Of a stretch of 64,000 bases of DNA, positions 1-13,362 are shown one piece after another (within the stretch, counting starts at the first letter, position 1; each line of letters begins with the position of its first letter). A program made the position numbers and the translations under genes. Origin of the DNA: Microcebus murinus. Taxonomy: Eukaryota > Chordata > Mammalia > Primates > Cheirogaleidae. The DNA lies in contig NC_134109.1 of the NCBI RefSeq assembly GCF_040939455.1, positions 68,302,501 to 68,366,500 of the forward strand, read 5' to 3'. The notes under the pieces were generated by a model, which saw only the letters and a list, made by a program, of their open reading frames with translations, searched no databases and had not been told where the DNA came from.

Positions 1-3000
1 CAGCTGCTCCTGCTCCTGCTGGCCTTCTTCCTGCCCCTCGGGGCACAGGCAGGTGAGTGACTGTCCCCAGCCTCAGAGGCCCAAGCCCATCCCACAGATC
101 TCCTGCCCCTTCTGCACCTGCCTGATCATTCTATCTACCTGGGACATCCTGAATCCCAGCTCCAGTCCCTCTGCAGACCCCCCAAGCATGATGCTGGGTG
201 AGCTCTCAGCAGGAATGCCAGGGCACCAGACTGTTCTCAGGAAGAGCCAGTGGGCACCATCCCCTCCCCAGGTGTCACCCTTGTCATCTAGAAACGCGTG
301 GCAGAGGGTGGGAACCTGGATATGAGAAAATATCAAATTATCCTAGAGAGGGCAGGGTGGGCCCTGCTCCTGTGTCTGGGATAAAGACGTTGTTCCCTCA
401 CTGTCTGTCAAAGACAAGCTCAGAGATCCGCTGACCCAGAACTGGCAGTGTCACTCTCCTCCGAACACAGTTTTGTCTTTGCTTAGTCTCAAGCCACCCA
501 GTACCTTTATTCCCAGGCCTTTGGTATCTCCTCTCTTTCCAAAGAAGAGCTGCTGTGGCAGATCCCAGCTTCCTTGCTTTCAAGAATCCCACAGCACTGC
601 CCTACCCACCCGCATCCAGAGACCAACTAGCACCATTCCTTCATGCAGCCACCCAACAGTCATTGAACACCCACTGCATGTCAGGCTCTGGGAAGTAGGA
701 TGTGGCAATATATAGATCCCTAAACTTACATCCTGGCCATTAGAGACAGCACTATCCTCACTATCACAGGACTCATCAGAGTCTTGGGAACTCACTTGGA
801 GCAAAGAAAAGTCAAGAGGGAATGATCAGGAGCCTCTGGGATTTCACTATGTCTATGAGGTCTGCTCACACCCAGCTATGTGTGGAAGAAAGATTTAGAG
901 ACCAAGGCCAGCTGTTCTTCCCTTTTTCAGAGGAGGAAGTTGAAGCCCCTTCCCCCAGGCGCCTCTAACTCCAGGCTGCCCCCTGCTCCCAAATGCCCAG
1001 CCCTTCTGGAGCCACTAAGCAGATGCCCAGCCAGTGGCCTCAGAGGGTGCACACAGGCAGATGTTCTTTTCTTTCAGAGGAGATCATCGGGGGCCATGAG
1101 GCCAAGCGCTACTCTCGCCCTTACATGGCCTTTCTTCAGATCTCAAATAAGGGGAAGGAGAACCAAAAATGCAGTGGTTTCCTGATAAGCAAGGACTTCG
1201 TGCTGACGGCCGCTCACTGTTGGGGAAGGTGAGGAGGAAATTTCCACCCCCTCCTGGAAATACTCCACAGACACCACTGTCAGGACACATGTGCAGGGGG
1301 CTTCATGGAGAAAGTGGGCGGGTCAGTCCCATGGGGGGAGAGGAAGGTTAGTGTCAGAGGCACTGCTGAGGACAGGAAAGACCAGAGTGATCACGCCTGT
1401 CATATGCAGAGCCGGGGACATGGTTCGCCATGAGAATGGAAACCAAAGCAGTCTCACCTGTTTCCCCAGGGGGACCTGACCGCTGAGACCACTGGTGCAA
1501 TTAGCGGAATCCCACCTCCTGGGGCCCTCCCATCCCCTCGGTTTCCCCTCAGCTGTAGCCCTGCCCTGACTTGGATGTCACCTGCTCTTCATGGCTCTGG
1601 GGCTGTACCCCTATGACTCTACACACACCCACAGCCCCTCTCTGCTATCTGTGCAGCTCCATAAATGTCACCCTGGGGGCCCTCAACATCAAAAAGCAGG
1701 AGAAGAACCGGCAGGACATCCGTGTGAGAGGAGCTGCCTGCCCCCCAGAATATAATTCTAGGGACTACTCCAGTGACATCATGCTGCTGCAGGTGAGGCA
1801 AATTCTCCTGCTACTCTCACTCTGCTGGTCCAGTTGTCCCTCCAACTATGATACTGTCTCTTTTTCCCTCCTTTCCATCCTGCTTGGCCTCAGAGGATAG
1901 GGGAGACAGCTCAGCCCCAGGATGACACCAGGCCCAGGAGGCCATGGCTAACCTGGACTTTCTTGCCTCTTCTCCAACAGCTAGCGACAAAAGCCAGACT
2001 GACCGAAGCTGTGCAACCACTCAAGCTGCCCATTGGCAAAGCCCAGGTGAAGCCAGGGAATAACTGCATTGTGGCCGGCTGGGGCAAGACTCACCTGGAG
2101 GGAAAAGTATCAGACACACTGCAGGAGGTGATGCTGACCGTGCAGGAGGACGAGGTGTGCAAATCAATCTTCCACTCCAAGTTCTACAAGGCCATCCAGA
2201 TTTGTGTGGGGGACCGAAACATAAATAAGCATCCCTTTAAGGTGAGACTATGCATCTGTTGCCTAGACTCTGGGGAGAAGGAAGTTTGGGGATGGCCAGG
2301 GACCTGGACACCCAAGCAGTGGGGAATGCCCTCTCCCACCAGGCTGTGATCTCTCTCTTGAATGAGAAGAGGGGAGCAGCCCAAGCTGGCTGGGGCGCCT
2401 GCATGCTCCCCAGGGGATCTCTGGCAAATGTTGCTCCTCTGGAAGGATAATTTTGCAACACTCCGCCCCACCCCAGCTCATAGGTATTAAAAACCTGTGC
2501 TTCCTGGGGTTGCAGTAATTATAACCAGGTGGCTCCTTGGAGCTGGCACCAAATGTGGTTAAAGGGCTTGTCCTCTAAGGTGTCAGCCCTACTTCTCTGC
2601 CTCTGTGTCCTTCAACAGTGACCTGGAGCCAAATGTCCCACACACCTTTATAAGGAGAGGACCCCAGGGCCTGGGGGAGAGGACCTAGGCTGGCCCCTGG
2701 GCTGAGGTGAAGCAGTAACAACGTCCAAGGTCACAGCTTGGGAGCTGAGGCCCCCGGGACATAACCTGCCCTCTGGTTTCCACATGCTGGCCATGCACGT
2801 CCCCCTTCCTTGGAGTGGCGGGGGTGGGGGGGGTTGGGCTTGAGATGGCAGGGACCAAGAGAGCAATAGCCAGTTCGCCCCCTATGTTCACAGGGGGACT
2901 CTGGAGGCCCTCTCGTGTGTGACAATGTGGCCCAGGGCATCGTCTCCCATGGACACCCAAATTGGACATCTCCATGTGTCTTCACAAGGATCTCGAGTTT

Positions 3001-3091
3001 CCTACCCTGGATAAAGAAAACCATGAAAAAGCTCCAACTGCGGAAAGCAGCCTCAGCCCCCTGTAAGACTAATCAAGTTCTCTGGACCTGA
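1..3091 (+). CDS. GZMB-like: Granzyme B-like serine protease, copy 1 (lacks only the ATG at the window edge)
   Basis: Exons 1-52, 1078-1228, 1657-1792, 1981-2241 and 2894-3091, all with GT-AG introns of phase 1, 2, 0 and 0, the layout of the granzyme/chymase family. The start codon would lie three bases before the window, as shown by copy 2 at 37358. The predicted protein is about 266 aa: a Leu-rich signal peptide, an activation dipeptide Glu-Glu, then IIGGHEAK as mature N-terminus. His57 is in TAAHC (exon 2), Asp102 in SSDIMLLQ (exon 3) and Ser195 in GDSGGP (exon 5). The six family cysteines (42-58, 136-201, 168-182) are present. By alignment to chymotrypsin numbering, position 189 is His and 226 is Cys; human granzyme B has Arg226. 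Sequons are NVT (exon 3) and NWT in the 217-225 loop. An extra Cys lies in exon 3 (AACPP), and the C-terminal tail is longer than in human GZMB. The role as a granule protease is known for the family; the substrate is unknown. The GZMB assignment rests on position 5' of a GZMH-like gene and on overall similarity. Confidence 0.9.
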
Positions 3092-3130
3092 GCCCACATT
3101 CACACTGCGGGAGGGAGGTGCCAGCAGCTG

Positions 3131-3136
3131 AATAAA
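3131..3136 (+). promoter_or_regulatory. Poly(A) signal of granzyme B-like copy 1
   Basis: AATAAA 40 bases after the stop codon. The same signal is at the equivalent place after copy 2 (40480). Confidence 0.8.
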
Positions 3137-3150
3137 TGTGCCCTAGCTAA

Positions 3151-3616
<466 letters not shown>

Positions 3617-6163
3617 CCAGCTGCTTCTTATCCAGACCCGTGTCCATAGGGCCTGCCCTTCTGCCAGGGCTGCAGCTGAGCACCGTCAGGGGAAAACACA
3701 GACCGCTCTGGTCCTGGGCTCAGGGTGAACTGCTTACGTCCTTCCCCTGTGTTATGTGACAGAGAGGCAGGCACAGCCTGGGGTCTCTAAGAAGAGACAC
3801 AGGCCCACCCCATGGAGGCTCCCCATCCTTTCCTGCCCCCTTCTGAGCTCAGGGCCCTGCTCGGCCTCCAGCCTCCCAGCTGCACCTTCTACGTCCCTGC
3901 TGAGAATTCCCAGAGTCCACCGGCTCCTGCCCTCTCCAGACCAGGCTGATCTGAGCTGACCCCTTCCTCATGTCTCCCCACCTAGGGTACCGGGATCATG
4001 GCCTGGCCTAGAGGGTCTCACAGGGACAAGGCCCACGCTGGCACCAGGCAGGACCCATGGAGGACAGGGCTGGCAAAGCCTCTCTCCAGAACACTTGGCC
4101 CCATCTCTCCCCTGCACTGGGCCAGCTCAACCCCTCACATCCAGCCCTGTGTGCCCTCATGCTCAGGGTCACTCAGCCACCTGGTCACCTGGTCACTCAG
4201 CAGTGTGAGCCCCTTTCAGCTTGTCCCTTTTGGTCACTGCCAACCTCTAGACTAAGACTCCCTGCTGGCCACTTGGGCTACATCAGCCTTTTGAGTTCAA
4301 AAGGATTCCTCTCTGCACAAGGACTGGGAAGCATCAGTTTTTCTATCAATCAACACACACTCATTGAGCACTTACTACGGGCCAGGCATTGGGGATAAAC
4401 AGTGAGCACAACGACAGACTCTATCATCTGAGCCCAAGTGAAACTGACAGTGTCAAAAACTCACATCCAAACTGTTGAACTCCCTCCCTATCCTCCAGAT
4501 TAGTCCACAAGACCTAGATCTAAGTGGGAAATCTATGGGAATGAAGTATTTCCATCTTATTTTTGTTTCTGACCACAGTTTATATGACTATTACTACATG
4601 TGAGTCTAGAACAGCAGGGTGTGGGATTTGGAAATGACTTTAACCCTTTAGTTTCTAGACACAAATTGTGATCACTGGAGCATCCTTTCACCTAGGTCGG
4701 CAGCTGGAGAAGACGAGGACCAGGGCAACCTTGTTTTCATTTGTTTTAAAAGTAGCAGGGGTGACTGTCATTGCGCAGATCCAAATCTCAGGGACTGCTC
4801 AGAAACACAGTACCTGTCATTAGTGCCAGCCCTTTCCCGTACAGAATCAAACTAGAATAACATGGTCTGGGGAAAATCTTAGAGAAATGATTTCTCTAAG
4901 ATCATATTTAGTGGGGAAAAGTTGAGAGATTTTTCTCTAAGATCCCTAAAATTGTTTTCTCTGTCTTGAGCTGAAGGTCAAGCTGACTGCAGTACTGAGC
5001 CCCATCAGTTTGACAGGCAAAGAGCAGGGGAACTGGGTCTTCTGATTGGCTGGGGATTAACTCATAGGGTTGGGAAGTAGAAATTGTCTTCTTGCACTCA
5101 TAAGTGCCCAGGTCACAAGACAAGTTGAGTGGCTTCCTTGGTATGGGCCACTGGTCTTACTGGGTCACCTGGTCCACCACAAGCCAGGGCCTGGGAGATA
5201 ATCACAAAGACCAGCCTTAAGTTTCACGTGCATTATGTGATCTCTGGGAGCAATGAAGAAAGTTATTAAATTTTATGACCTTTAGGCAACTATAGGAGAG
5301 CAAGCTAAGGAACAATGGCTGGTGACATATATTCTAACTATGCCCATAACTTTGCACAGTTCAGGCCCCTACCACAGTTCCCCACTTATTGCCCTTTATT
5401 AATTTTATAAAATGTGGTTTCCGATTTGTGAACAGAATGTAGAAAATGAGTGCCATAGTCCCAGAGTGTCTTTTAGTGGAAGAAGAAACAGAAGCCCAGG
5501 AAACTGAAATGCCTGCTCCAACATCAAACAGCCAGTCGGCCACTGAGCCAGGGCTAGGCCCAGACCTCCAGAGTCCCCTCTTTCAGCCAGGGGATAAGTG
5601 TCCTCTCCAGAACTCCTCTTCACAGTCAAAGGCCTTCAAGGTCATCTGACACCCCCCATGATGCTTTTCCAGACTCTGCTCAGAAAACTGCCTGGAGTGG
5701 AACACCCCAGGCTCACCAGTAACCCAGTCTCTAATAACCCCTGGTGAGCCGGGTGGTGGGATGGAAACTTCTCAGCTTAGCCATCTCCCACTCACCTTGA
5801 CCTTATGTGACTTGAATAAAGTTCTCCATGTGTCTGATCCTGTTTCCTATCTGTACGATGGAAATTTGACAGATGAATTACTGATTATGGCTCCCACAAA
5901 GGTTATGTGGATTAAATGAGGTAAGGTATGTAAATCCCCTTGCAATCCTACATACATAGTAAAACCTATACTCTCTGTTGCCCCATCCACTAGAAAGAAA
6001 TAAATGTAAATCATACTTAAAAGTTGAAAGAAGAGCAAATGAAGATGCATTTCATACACACACACCACACACACAATTATACAGTCCAAAGATTGTTTTG
6101 AACAAAAATTACCATTGATATCATTTACAAAACTTGGAAAAAATATTTAAAGATGTATTACAA
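3617..6163. other. Intergenic, no gene seen
   Basis: Spacer downstream of granzyme B-like copy 1, copied almost base for base in unit B (40956-43510). Open frames here are short and are not preserved between the two copies. The only structure I see is the hairpin at 4876-4902. A further (ca)n-like stretch lies at about 6056-6075. Confidence 0.6.
4876..4902. repeat. Perfect inverted repeat (12-bp arms, 3-bp spacer)
   Basis: ATCTTAGAGAAA-TGA-TTTCTCTAAGAT. A third partial copy of the arm (tttctctaagat) follows at about 4933-4944. The structure is kept in unit B near 42218-42244, where the spacer is CTA and the arms are unchanged. It could be the tip of an old DNA transposon or a hairpin; no function is shown. 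Confidence 0.6.
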
Positions 6164-6500
6164 GGCCGGGCGCGGTGGCTCACGCTTGTAATCCTAGCAC
6201 TCTGGGAGGCCGAGGCGGGCAGATTGCTCAAGGTCAGGAGTTCAAAACCAGCCTGAGCGAGACCCCATCTCTACTATAAAAATAGAAAGAAATTAATTGG
6301 CCAACCAATATATATATATATAAAAAATTAGCCAGGCATGGTGGCTCATGCCTGTAGTCCCAGCTACTCGGGAGGCTGAGGCAGGAGGATCGCTTGAGCC
6401 CAGGAGTTTGAGGTTGCTGTGAGCTAGGCTGACGCCATGGCACTCACTCTAGCCTAGGCAAGAAAGCGAGACTCTGTCTCAAAAAAAAAAAAAAAAAAAA
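6164..6500 (+). mobile_element. Alu-type SINE with 14-bp target duplication
   Basis: Dimeric Alu starting ggccgggcgcgg and ending in an A run. The direct repeat AAGATGTATTACAA flanks it at 6150-6163 and 6501-6514. It is absent from unit B, which reads through at about 43500-43515. It carries a short (ta)n run in its middle linker. Confidence 0.93.
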
Positions 6501-6518
6501 AAGATGTATTACAACACA

Positions 6519-6852
<334 letters not shown>

Positions 6853-9800
6853 AGATCTATGACAGTGCTTCGAAGAGTACTAAAGAAGCAAACACTGGTG
6901 TGGCCAGGAGCCCAGAGACCTAATACAACATTATGCACCACTTGCCCCCTACATATTCTGCAGGTCACACACAGCAGCTACAAAACTGGAACGCTGAGTA
7001 AATAAAGTTTCCAGCTGTGAACACATACATAGTTCACACTTGAAAAAAATGGTGATGACTAAATGAATGAGGGAAGGAAGAAATAGGTAGGGAAGAAAGA
7101 AATCTGTAGCAAAAGATAAAATTAAATTACCTAGTTCTGATGTTTTAGTTCTATCTAGTTCTGGACGAAACTTATTGGGCATGACAAGGCTCTGGGACTA
7201 GAGTTTTCAACAGCCAGGCTGACACACTATAGACATTGCAGAACACCTCCTCATAGTGACATTATGATGTATTTATCTGGGAAAATCCTGCCTGTCAGCA
7301 TGGCTGTGTTTCAGTGAGAAGCCTGGGCTCTAGCCACCCACGCCCAGGTGACATTCTTCCTCTGCCAGTGGGGAGGGAGGTGGCTACTGGGAAAATGGAG
7401 ATGCAGGGCAAAGGTGCCCTGTGACCTTGGTGGACATGTCTATGAGGCTGATGGACCCTTTTCTCTGAGCACCTTTCTCTGCTAAGAGACCTACACTGAC
7501 CCCATTCAGAGTTATAGAAAAAGTCTCATTCTTTGACCTTTTTTTTCCAGATTCCATGGAATTTGGTGTATAGTGGTATAGGAAATTAGAAATATTTCAC
7601 CCCAAAATATATTCCTTTCATCTATTTGTGGCTGGCTGCCGCAGAAGTGATACTTACAAGGCTGTCTTTTGCGGGAGGAAATTTGCATCTGTGGAGAATC
7701 TCCATTAGAGCAGCCAGGTCTTTCCTTACCCAATCCACAAAAGACTGACTGAGAGGCTGAAACTTTAAAGTTCTGAAAAGAAACATTTACCATCTGTTCT
7801 CTCTGAGGGCTGCTACCTGTGAGGCTTTACCTGCATGACAGGACCACCCTTGCCAGCTAAGCTTCCCTTCTCGCTGCCATAACCTGTCTTGCCTCCCAAA
7901 ACCTATTGGGCTACAATCCAAGCCCCCATTCTTTATGGACCTCTGTACCTCATACAGGAGCTGAATGTTCATTCTGAAGTTTCCAGTGATACACATTAAA
8001 TAAAATTTATGTGTCTTTTTCTCCAATTAGTCAATCTGCCTCATGTCAGTGATTTTCCAGTGAACCATTGCAGGCCAAGGGCCCTAGGTCCCTACAGTAG
8101 TGAACATTAGATGCCCTGGAATCAAACTATGGTGCTCAGACCCTGGCTGCTCCCTCCTCACTGTGTGAAATCGAGTAAGTTACTTAACTTCTCTGGATCA
8201 CAACCATTTTCTCTAAAATTACAGTGTTAACTGAAGAAATTGACAAGACTCTGACCACTGAATGTTAACCTTCTCTTTTGCCCAAAAAATTCCTTTTTAA
8301 GGGAGTCCTGCCTACAGATGATAAAGCTCAGTAAAGAGGTTTTTATGATGTGATTCACTTCCCAACCTGAAATAATTCAGGTAATTATTACAACTTAAAG
8401 TAATCCAGTAATTATTCCAGCATAGCATCACGTAAAGCTCCTTATCTTAACTCAGGCATTCCTTTCCTAGTCTTTTGGAAACATCCTAACTCTGTCAGCC
8501 AACTGTCAACTAAAGAATCCCTAAATCTACCTGTCACTTGTAAGCGCCAACTTTGAGACGTCCCATGTATAGGGGCCAAACCAATGGATGCCTTCCATGA
8601 ATTGATTTATGACTTTACCTGTAATTCCTGTCTCTCCAAAATGTGTAAAACCAAACTGAAGACAGCAAGCCCACTTGCTCAAGGCTTCTTGGGTTGGCTC
8701 TGGGCCATGGTCCTCAAATTTGGCTCAGAATAAACCTCCTTAAATTCTTTTACAGAGTGTATCTTCTTATCTGTGGGCAGCTCATAAATCTGCAAAGGAG
8801 AGCTTTATTTCTCACAACGGGTTGCAGCCTTGGGTTACTATCTTGGCAGGCCGGGAAACAGAGCTCCAGGCAGAACCCAGAGATGGGAGCTCAGAGGGAT
8901 GCAGAAATTCATGCCAAGTGACATGGCCAAACACACATATTAAACAAGCTATAGGAGGAGTCATCAATATTATGAAAGAAGACACATGTGTATGCACAAT
9001 CAGCTTCATGCCCCTCTATGGGTCCGTGTTCAGAACTGGCTGCCCTCTGGTTGTCAAAAGGTGAAGCAAGGACGTAAAACCCTCTCTGCACAAGCTCCGA
9101 AGACTCCGTGGTTGGTGCTCTCTCCTAGGGAAGAATGCTGGTCTGGATCATGAAATTGGTTTCCGTTTAGCCCTTAGGAAAAAAGCATGATGGCCGTTAG
9201 CAAGGAAGGAAGCATAATGAGGCGAGTCTGACCTCCCATCCTGTCATGGCTAGAATTCAGTTTTACGGTTTCTCTGGGCTCCCCTTGGCCCAGAGGGCAT
9301 CTGTTCAGTCAGTGGGGGGCTTAAGATTTTATTTTGGTTCACAAGACATAGTATCAATACCTTACATAATTGTTGTGGGTATTCTACCATATAAAGAACA
9401 TAAAGCACTTAAAAACATAAGACCACAGCAAAGTTTAGTACCTATTATAATATAAACTACTTGTTTGCTCATCTTTTCAACAAACTAATTAGCCATGTTC
9501 TGTTTCCAAGATATGTTTTTAATTTTTTCTTGCACTTGTCACCATATTCCATTTCAATCAACATTCTTAACATCATCAAGTCACAGAACTTTTTGGCTAT
9601 CATCTTATCTTTGGCTAATTATTGGTCCCATATTTAGGTAGGACAGACAGAAATGTTATAAGACCTGATGTTCTCTACCTTACAGGCACCAGCTCTCCTC
9701 AAAATATTAAAGAAAAGATATGCCAACCCACATGCTCTGGAGAGCTGTGCTCTTTTGACACGGTGACCTCCACCAGACCAGACCCTCTGACCAGATCCCA

Positions 9801-10398
9801 AATGACAAGCTATCATTGTTCCCTGGCACCTATCTTCAGAGACATGGAGTGAGCCATCTAGCCCACCACACATAACTGTTATTGGCCCAAATCCCGAGTT
9901 ACCTTAGGGCATCATTTCCATCAGCCAGCCACTAGGTAAGCTGGATCAGAAACAAAACCACCAGGCTAAGGTCCTGGACAAATCCTAAATCAGATGAGTG
10001 AGGGAACATCACTACCAATAATATGACAAATAAATATGTACTGTCAAGCATAGAATCTGTAAAATAAAAGAGAAAGAGGAAAGAAACATGAAATACGATT
10101 TGCTTCTATTAACAACTTTCCTTAAGCACCAAAGAGTCATGTCTTCCTTCCTCCTTTTGAAAATGTAGAAGAGAGCTGTCACCCAGAAAAGAGTGAATGG
10201 GGGAGGCAGGAGCCCCAGAGAAGAGATGTCGCCCATTCAGAATGTTGAGACAGTGACAAAGGAAGAGGAGAGATTTGAACAATTGATTGAAGAGATTTCA
10301 CCTAATCCATGAGACATGGGCCAGACCTGCACAGCAAGCGTGGTGAAATACATCCCTCGTAGTAGATACTAGTTTGCTAGCAATGGGCCACATCAGCC
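6853..10398. other. Intergenic, no gene seen; possible old LTR near 8540-8830
   Basis: Matched in unit B by about 43512-47590. Bases 8540-8830 end in an AATAAA-bearing stretch (cagaataaacctcc) that resembles the R region of an ERV LTR, but I could not define both ends. No conserved open frame was seen. Confidence 0.45.
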
Positions 10399-10610
10399 CA
10401 CCTGTGGCTTGAGCTGCACTTCAAGTTCCCAGGCACCCAAGCATCTCTAAGCTGTTCTGCCTCAAGGCACTCTCTAAAGCTGGAGGAATTGGCTCCATGT
10501 CACCCCACCTGTTGCTTGAGCTGCACTTCAAGTTCCCAGGCACCCAAGCATCTCTAAGCTGTTCTGCCTCAAGGTACTCTCTAAAGCTGGAGGAACTGGC
10601 TCCATCCAAA
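10399..10610. repeat. Two-copy tandem repeat, period about 107 bp
   Basis: Copies at 10399-10505 and 10506-10610, nearly identical, each starting cacctgt and ending near ggctccat. Unit B has only one copy (about 47597-47695), so either unit A gained a copy or unit B lost one after the units separated. Confidence 0.85.
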
Positions 10611-10950
10611 AGCAGTCTCAGCCCTCAAGTACAGAAGAGTTAATACTTCCAGAGACAACATTCAACCAATGAGAGATGGGGAGTGGCAAGCTAATGACCC
10701 AGCCTCTTGAATTTCAGAAAGACAATGCTGACATCCATTCTTTATGGATCCTCAAAGAGCCCCCAGCAGAATACAGCTCTGGTTCCCACAGCAATAAACA
10801 CCTTGGGAATGCACTCTGGGTTAGCTCTCCTTTTCCCATCTAATTCTTCGTACTTCTTTGCTCCAGTACCTTGAATCACCTCTTAAATGAATTAATTACC
10901 TCTAATGCTTGCCTCAGGCATGGTTTTTCAGTGGAACACTCAAATTAAGA

Positions 10951-11405
10951 TGTTACTGTATTGGGTTGAATAGTGTCCCTCCCCCAAAAAATTTATGTTC
11001 ACCCAGAACCTGTAAATGCAAATTTATTTGGAAATAGAGTCTTTGGAAATGTCACCAAGTTAAAATAAGTTCATACTGGATTAGGCTGGCCTATAATCCA
11101 ATGTCTGGTGTCCCTTTAAAAGACGGAAATTTAGACATGGACACAAAAGAACACCATCTGACAACAGTTACAGAGATTGGAGCAATGCGTGCATATACCA
11201 CAGAGTGCCAAGGAATGTTGGCTATCCCTAGAAGGCAGGAGAAGCATGGAACAGACTCCCTCAGATGCCTCCAGAAGGAACCAACTCTGCTGATATCTTG
11301 ATTTCAGGCTCCTGGCTTCCAGAACAATGAGGGAATAATTTTTGTTCTTTGTTGCCATCAGCTTGTGGTACTTTGTTATGGCAGCCATAGTAAACTAGTG
11401 CAATA
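10951..11405 (+). mobile_element. MaLR-type solo LTR (MLT1-like)
   Basis: It starts tgttactgtattgggttga and carries the family hallmarks 'atttggaaatagagtcttt', 'ctggtgtccctttaaaaga', 'cctccagaaggaaccaa' and 'tgtggtactttgttatggc'. These match my knowledge of MLT1 LTRs (ERVL-MaLR). The paralogous copy is at 48041-48501. Confidence 0.75.
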
Positions 11406-13017
11406 CCCTAAAGTGTATTAGTCAGTGTCCCCCTCAAAACCTAGGAGCCCTGCAAATATTTTAAAATAGAAGGAGTTTATGACAGGAAACTGATTCCATG
11501 AGAGAAGCTAAAGAGGGAAAAGGGAAGCAATCCAGAGAGGAGCAATAGCAGGAATCTGCTGCCACACCTAACTGGAGTTTTGAGCCGTAGGGAATGTTTC
11601 CAGAATCCCAGGTCACCTGAAAGGATCTGAAACCTTATCTGGCCTTTTAGGTGAGTGCTGGAGGCAAGAGAGGAGCAGGGGAGTCATCCAGAGACAGTTC
11701 CTGTGTCACAGAGCAGAAGAGCAGAAACATGAGGGCTGCATCTGAAAGCAACCTGGGCAAGGAACCAAACCAACAACCCCACTCCAACCCCACAAGACTC
11801 AAAGGAAGAAAGTTTGAGCTCTTCTTTTTAAAACAGATTACTAGGACCCATGCTACCACTGGTACAAGGTAAGATCTGACAGATGAGACACACTATGAAG
11901 AAACAGTGTCAGACAGTAATGATCATGACAGTACAAAGAATGGGAAGCCCTTCACCAGTCAGGTCTCTGTAAAGCCCTGTCCAAGCAAAGGAATGATTGA
12001 ATCTAGGTTTTCTATCATACTCAGCAAGCTTCCCTATAGGTATTCAAATAATTCAATTTCAATCTTTTTTAGATGACATAGTAATCTTTCTCCAGGGAAT
12101 TTATCCTAAAGAAGGAAAAGGGGCTTTGTGCAAGAAGATGTTCATCATATATGTATAATAGACAAAATTGCAATAGATAAAAGAGATGAAAATTAAGTGC
12201 ATTAGATAAAAGAGATGAAAATCGTGATTAAATAGCCATAACTCTAAATTGATATTGATAGTGAACAGTGCTACCATGTCTTTGGAAAGCAATTTAGCAA
12301 TAAGTACAAAACATCCTAGAAATGCATATATACTTTAATCTCGCAATCCTACTTCTAGTAGTTAATATAAAAGTTGGATAAGTATTTAAAGATCTGTATA
12401 AAAGGTTGTCCATTGATGTATCATTTATACTACTAAAAAAAAAAAAGAAACAACTGAGATGTTCAGTAAAAGGAGATTGCTTAAGTAAATTATGTCACAT
12501 CTACAGGACAGAATAAGATGCAGTTATTAACACTATTTAAGTTCTCACTTCTGAAGTGTGGGCTGAGCATAGTGACTTCCTTCCAAAGAGCACAGTATGG
12601 AAAAAGGGAATTAAAAGAGTAATTTTTCGGCGGGAAATCTGACAGCGGGAAATCTACCTTAGCCAGGTGATTAAGGTCAACAGTGATAAGTCAGGTTGAT
12701 AGTATGTAACCTTGATATGGTGTGATAAAAATGGTAGTTTACTTCAGTGATCTTCCACCAAAAACCCATAATTCCAGTCTAATCATGAGCAAAACATGAG
12801 ACCAATCCCAATAAAGGAACACTGCAAAATGCATGGCTACAATCCCTCAGAAATGTCAAGGTCATCAAAAACAAGCAAAGTACCAGAAACTATCACAGCC
12901 CAAAGGAACCTAAGGAGACATGACAATTAAATGTAACATGTTACCCTGGGTAGGATCCTGGATCAGAAGATCCGAAGGAGGATATTAGGTAAAAAACAAA
13001 TAAAAAATAACAACTGA
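11406..13017. other. Intergenic, decayed repeat sequence
   Basis: Bases about 12060-12560 (ggaatttatcctaaagaagg, ttcatcatatatgtataata, gacagaataagatgcagtta) look like the 3' part of an old LINE-1, heavily decayed. Unit B shows the same at about 49150-49560, with different internal indels. No gene was seen. Confidence 0.4.
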
Positions 13018-13350
13018 TGGCCAGGCACAGTGGCTCACGCCTTTAATTCTCGCACTCTGGGATGCCTCGGTGGGCAGCTTCCTCAAGACCAAGAGTTCAA
13101 AACCAGCCTGAGCAAGAGCGAGACCATGTCTCCACTAAAGATAGAAAGAAATTAGCCAGACAATTAAAAATATATAGAAAAAAAATTAGCCGGGCATGGT
13201 GGCACATGCCTGTAGTCCCAGGTACTCGGGAGGCTGAGGCAGTAGGATTGCTTGAGCCCAGGAGTTTAAGTTTGCTGTGAGCTAGGCTGATGCCATAGCA
13301 CTAGTGTGGGCAACAGAGTGACACTCTGTCTCAAAAAAAAAAAAAATAAT
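13018..13350 (+). mobile_element. Alu-type SINE with 12-bp target duplication
   Basis: Flanked by AATAACAACTGA at 13006-13017 and 13351-13362. It is absent from unit B, where this neighbourhood instead received a LINE-1 3' end (50006-50349). Confidence 0.92.
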
Positions 13351-13362
13351 AATAACAACTGA

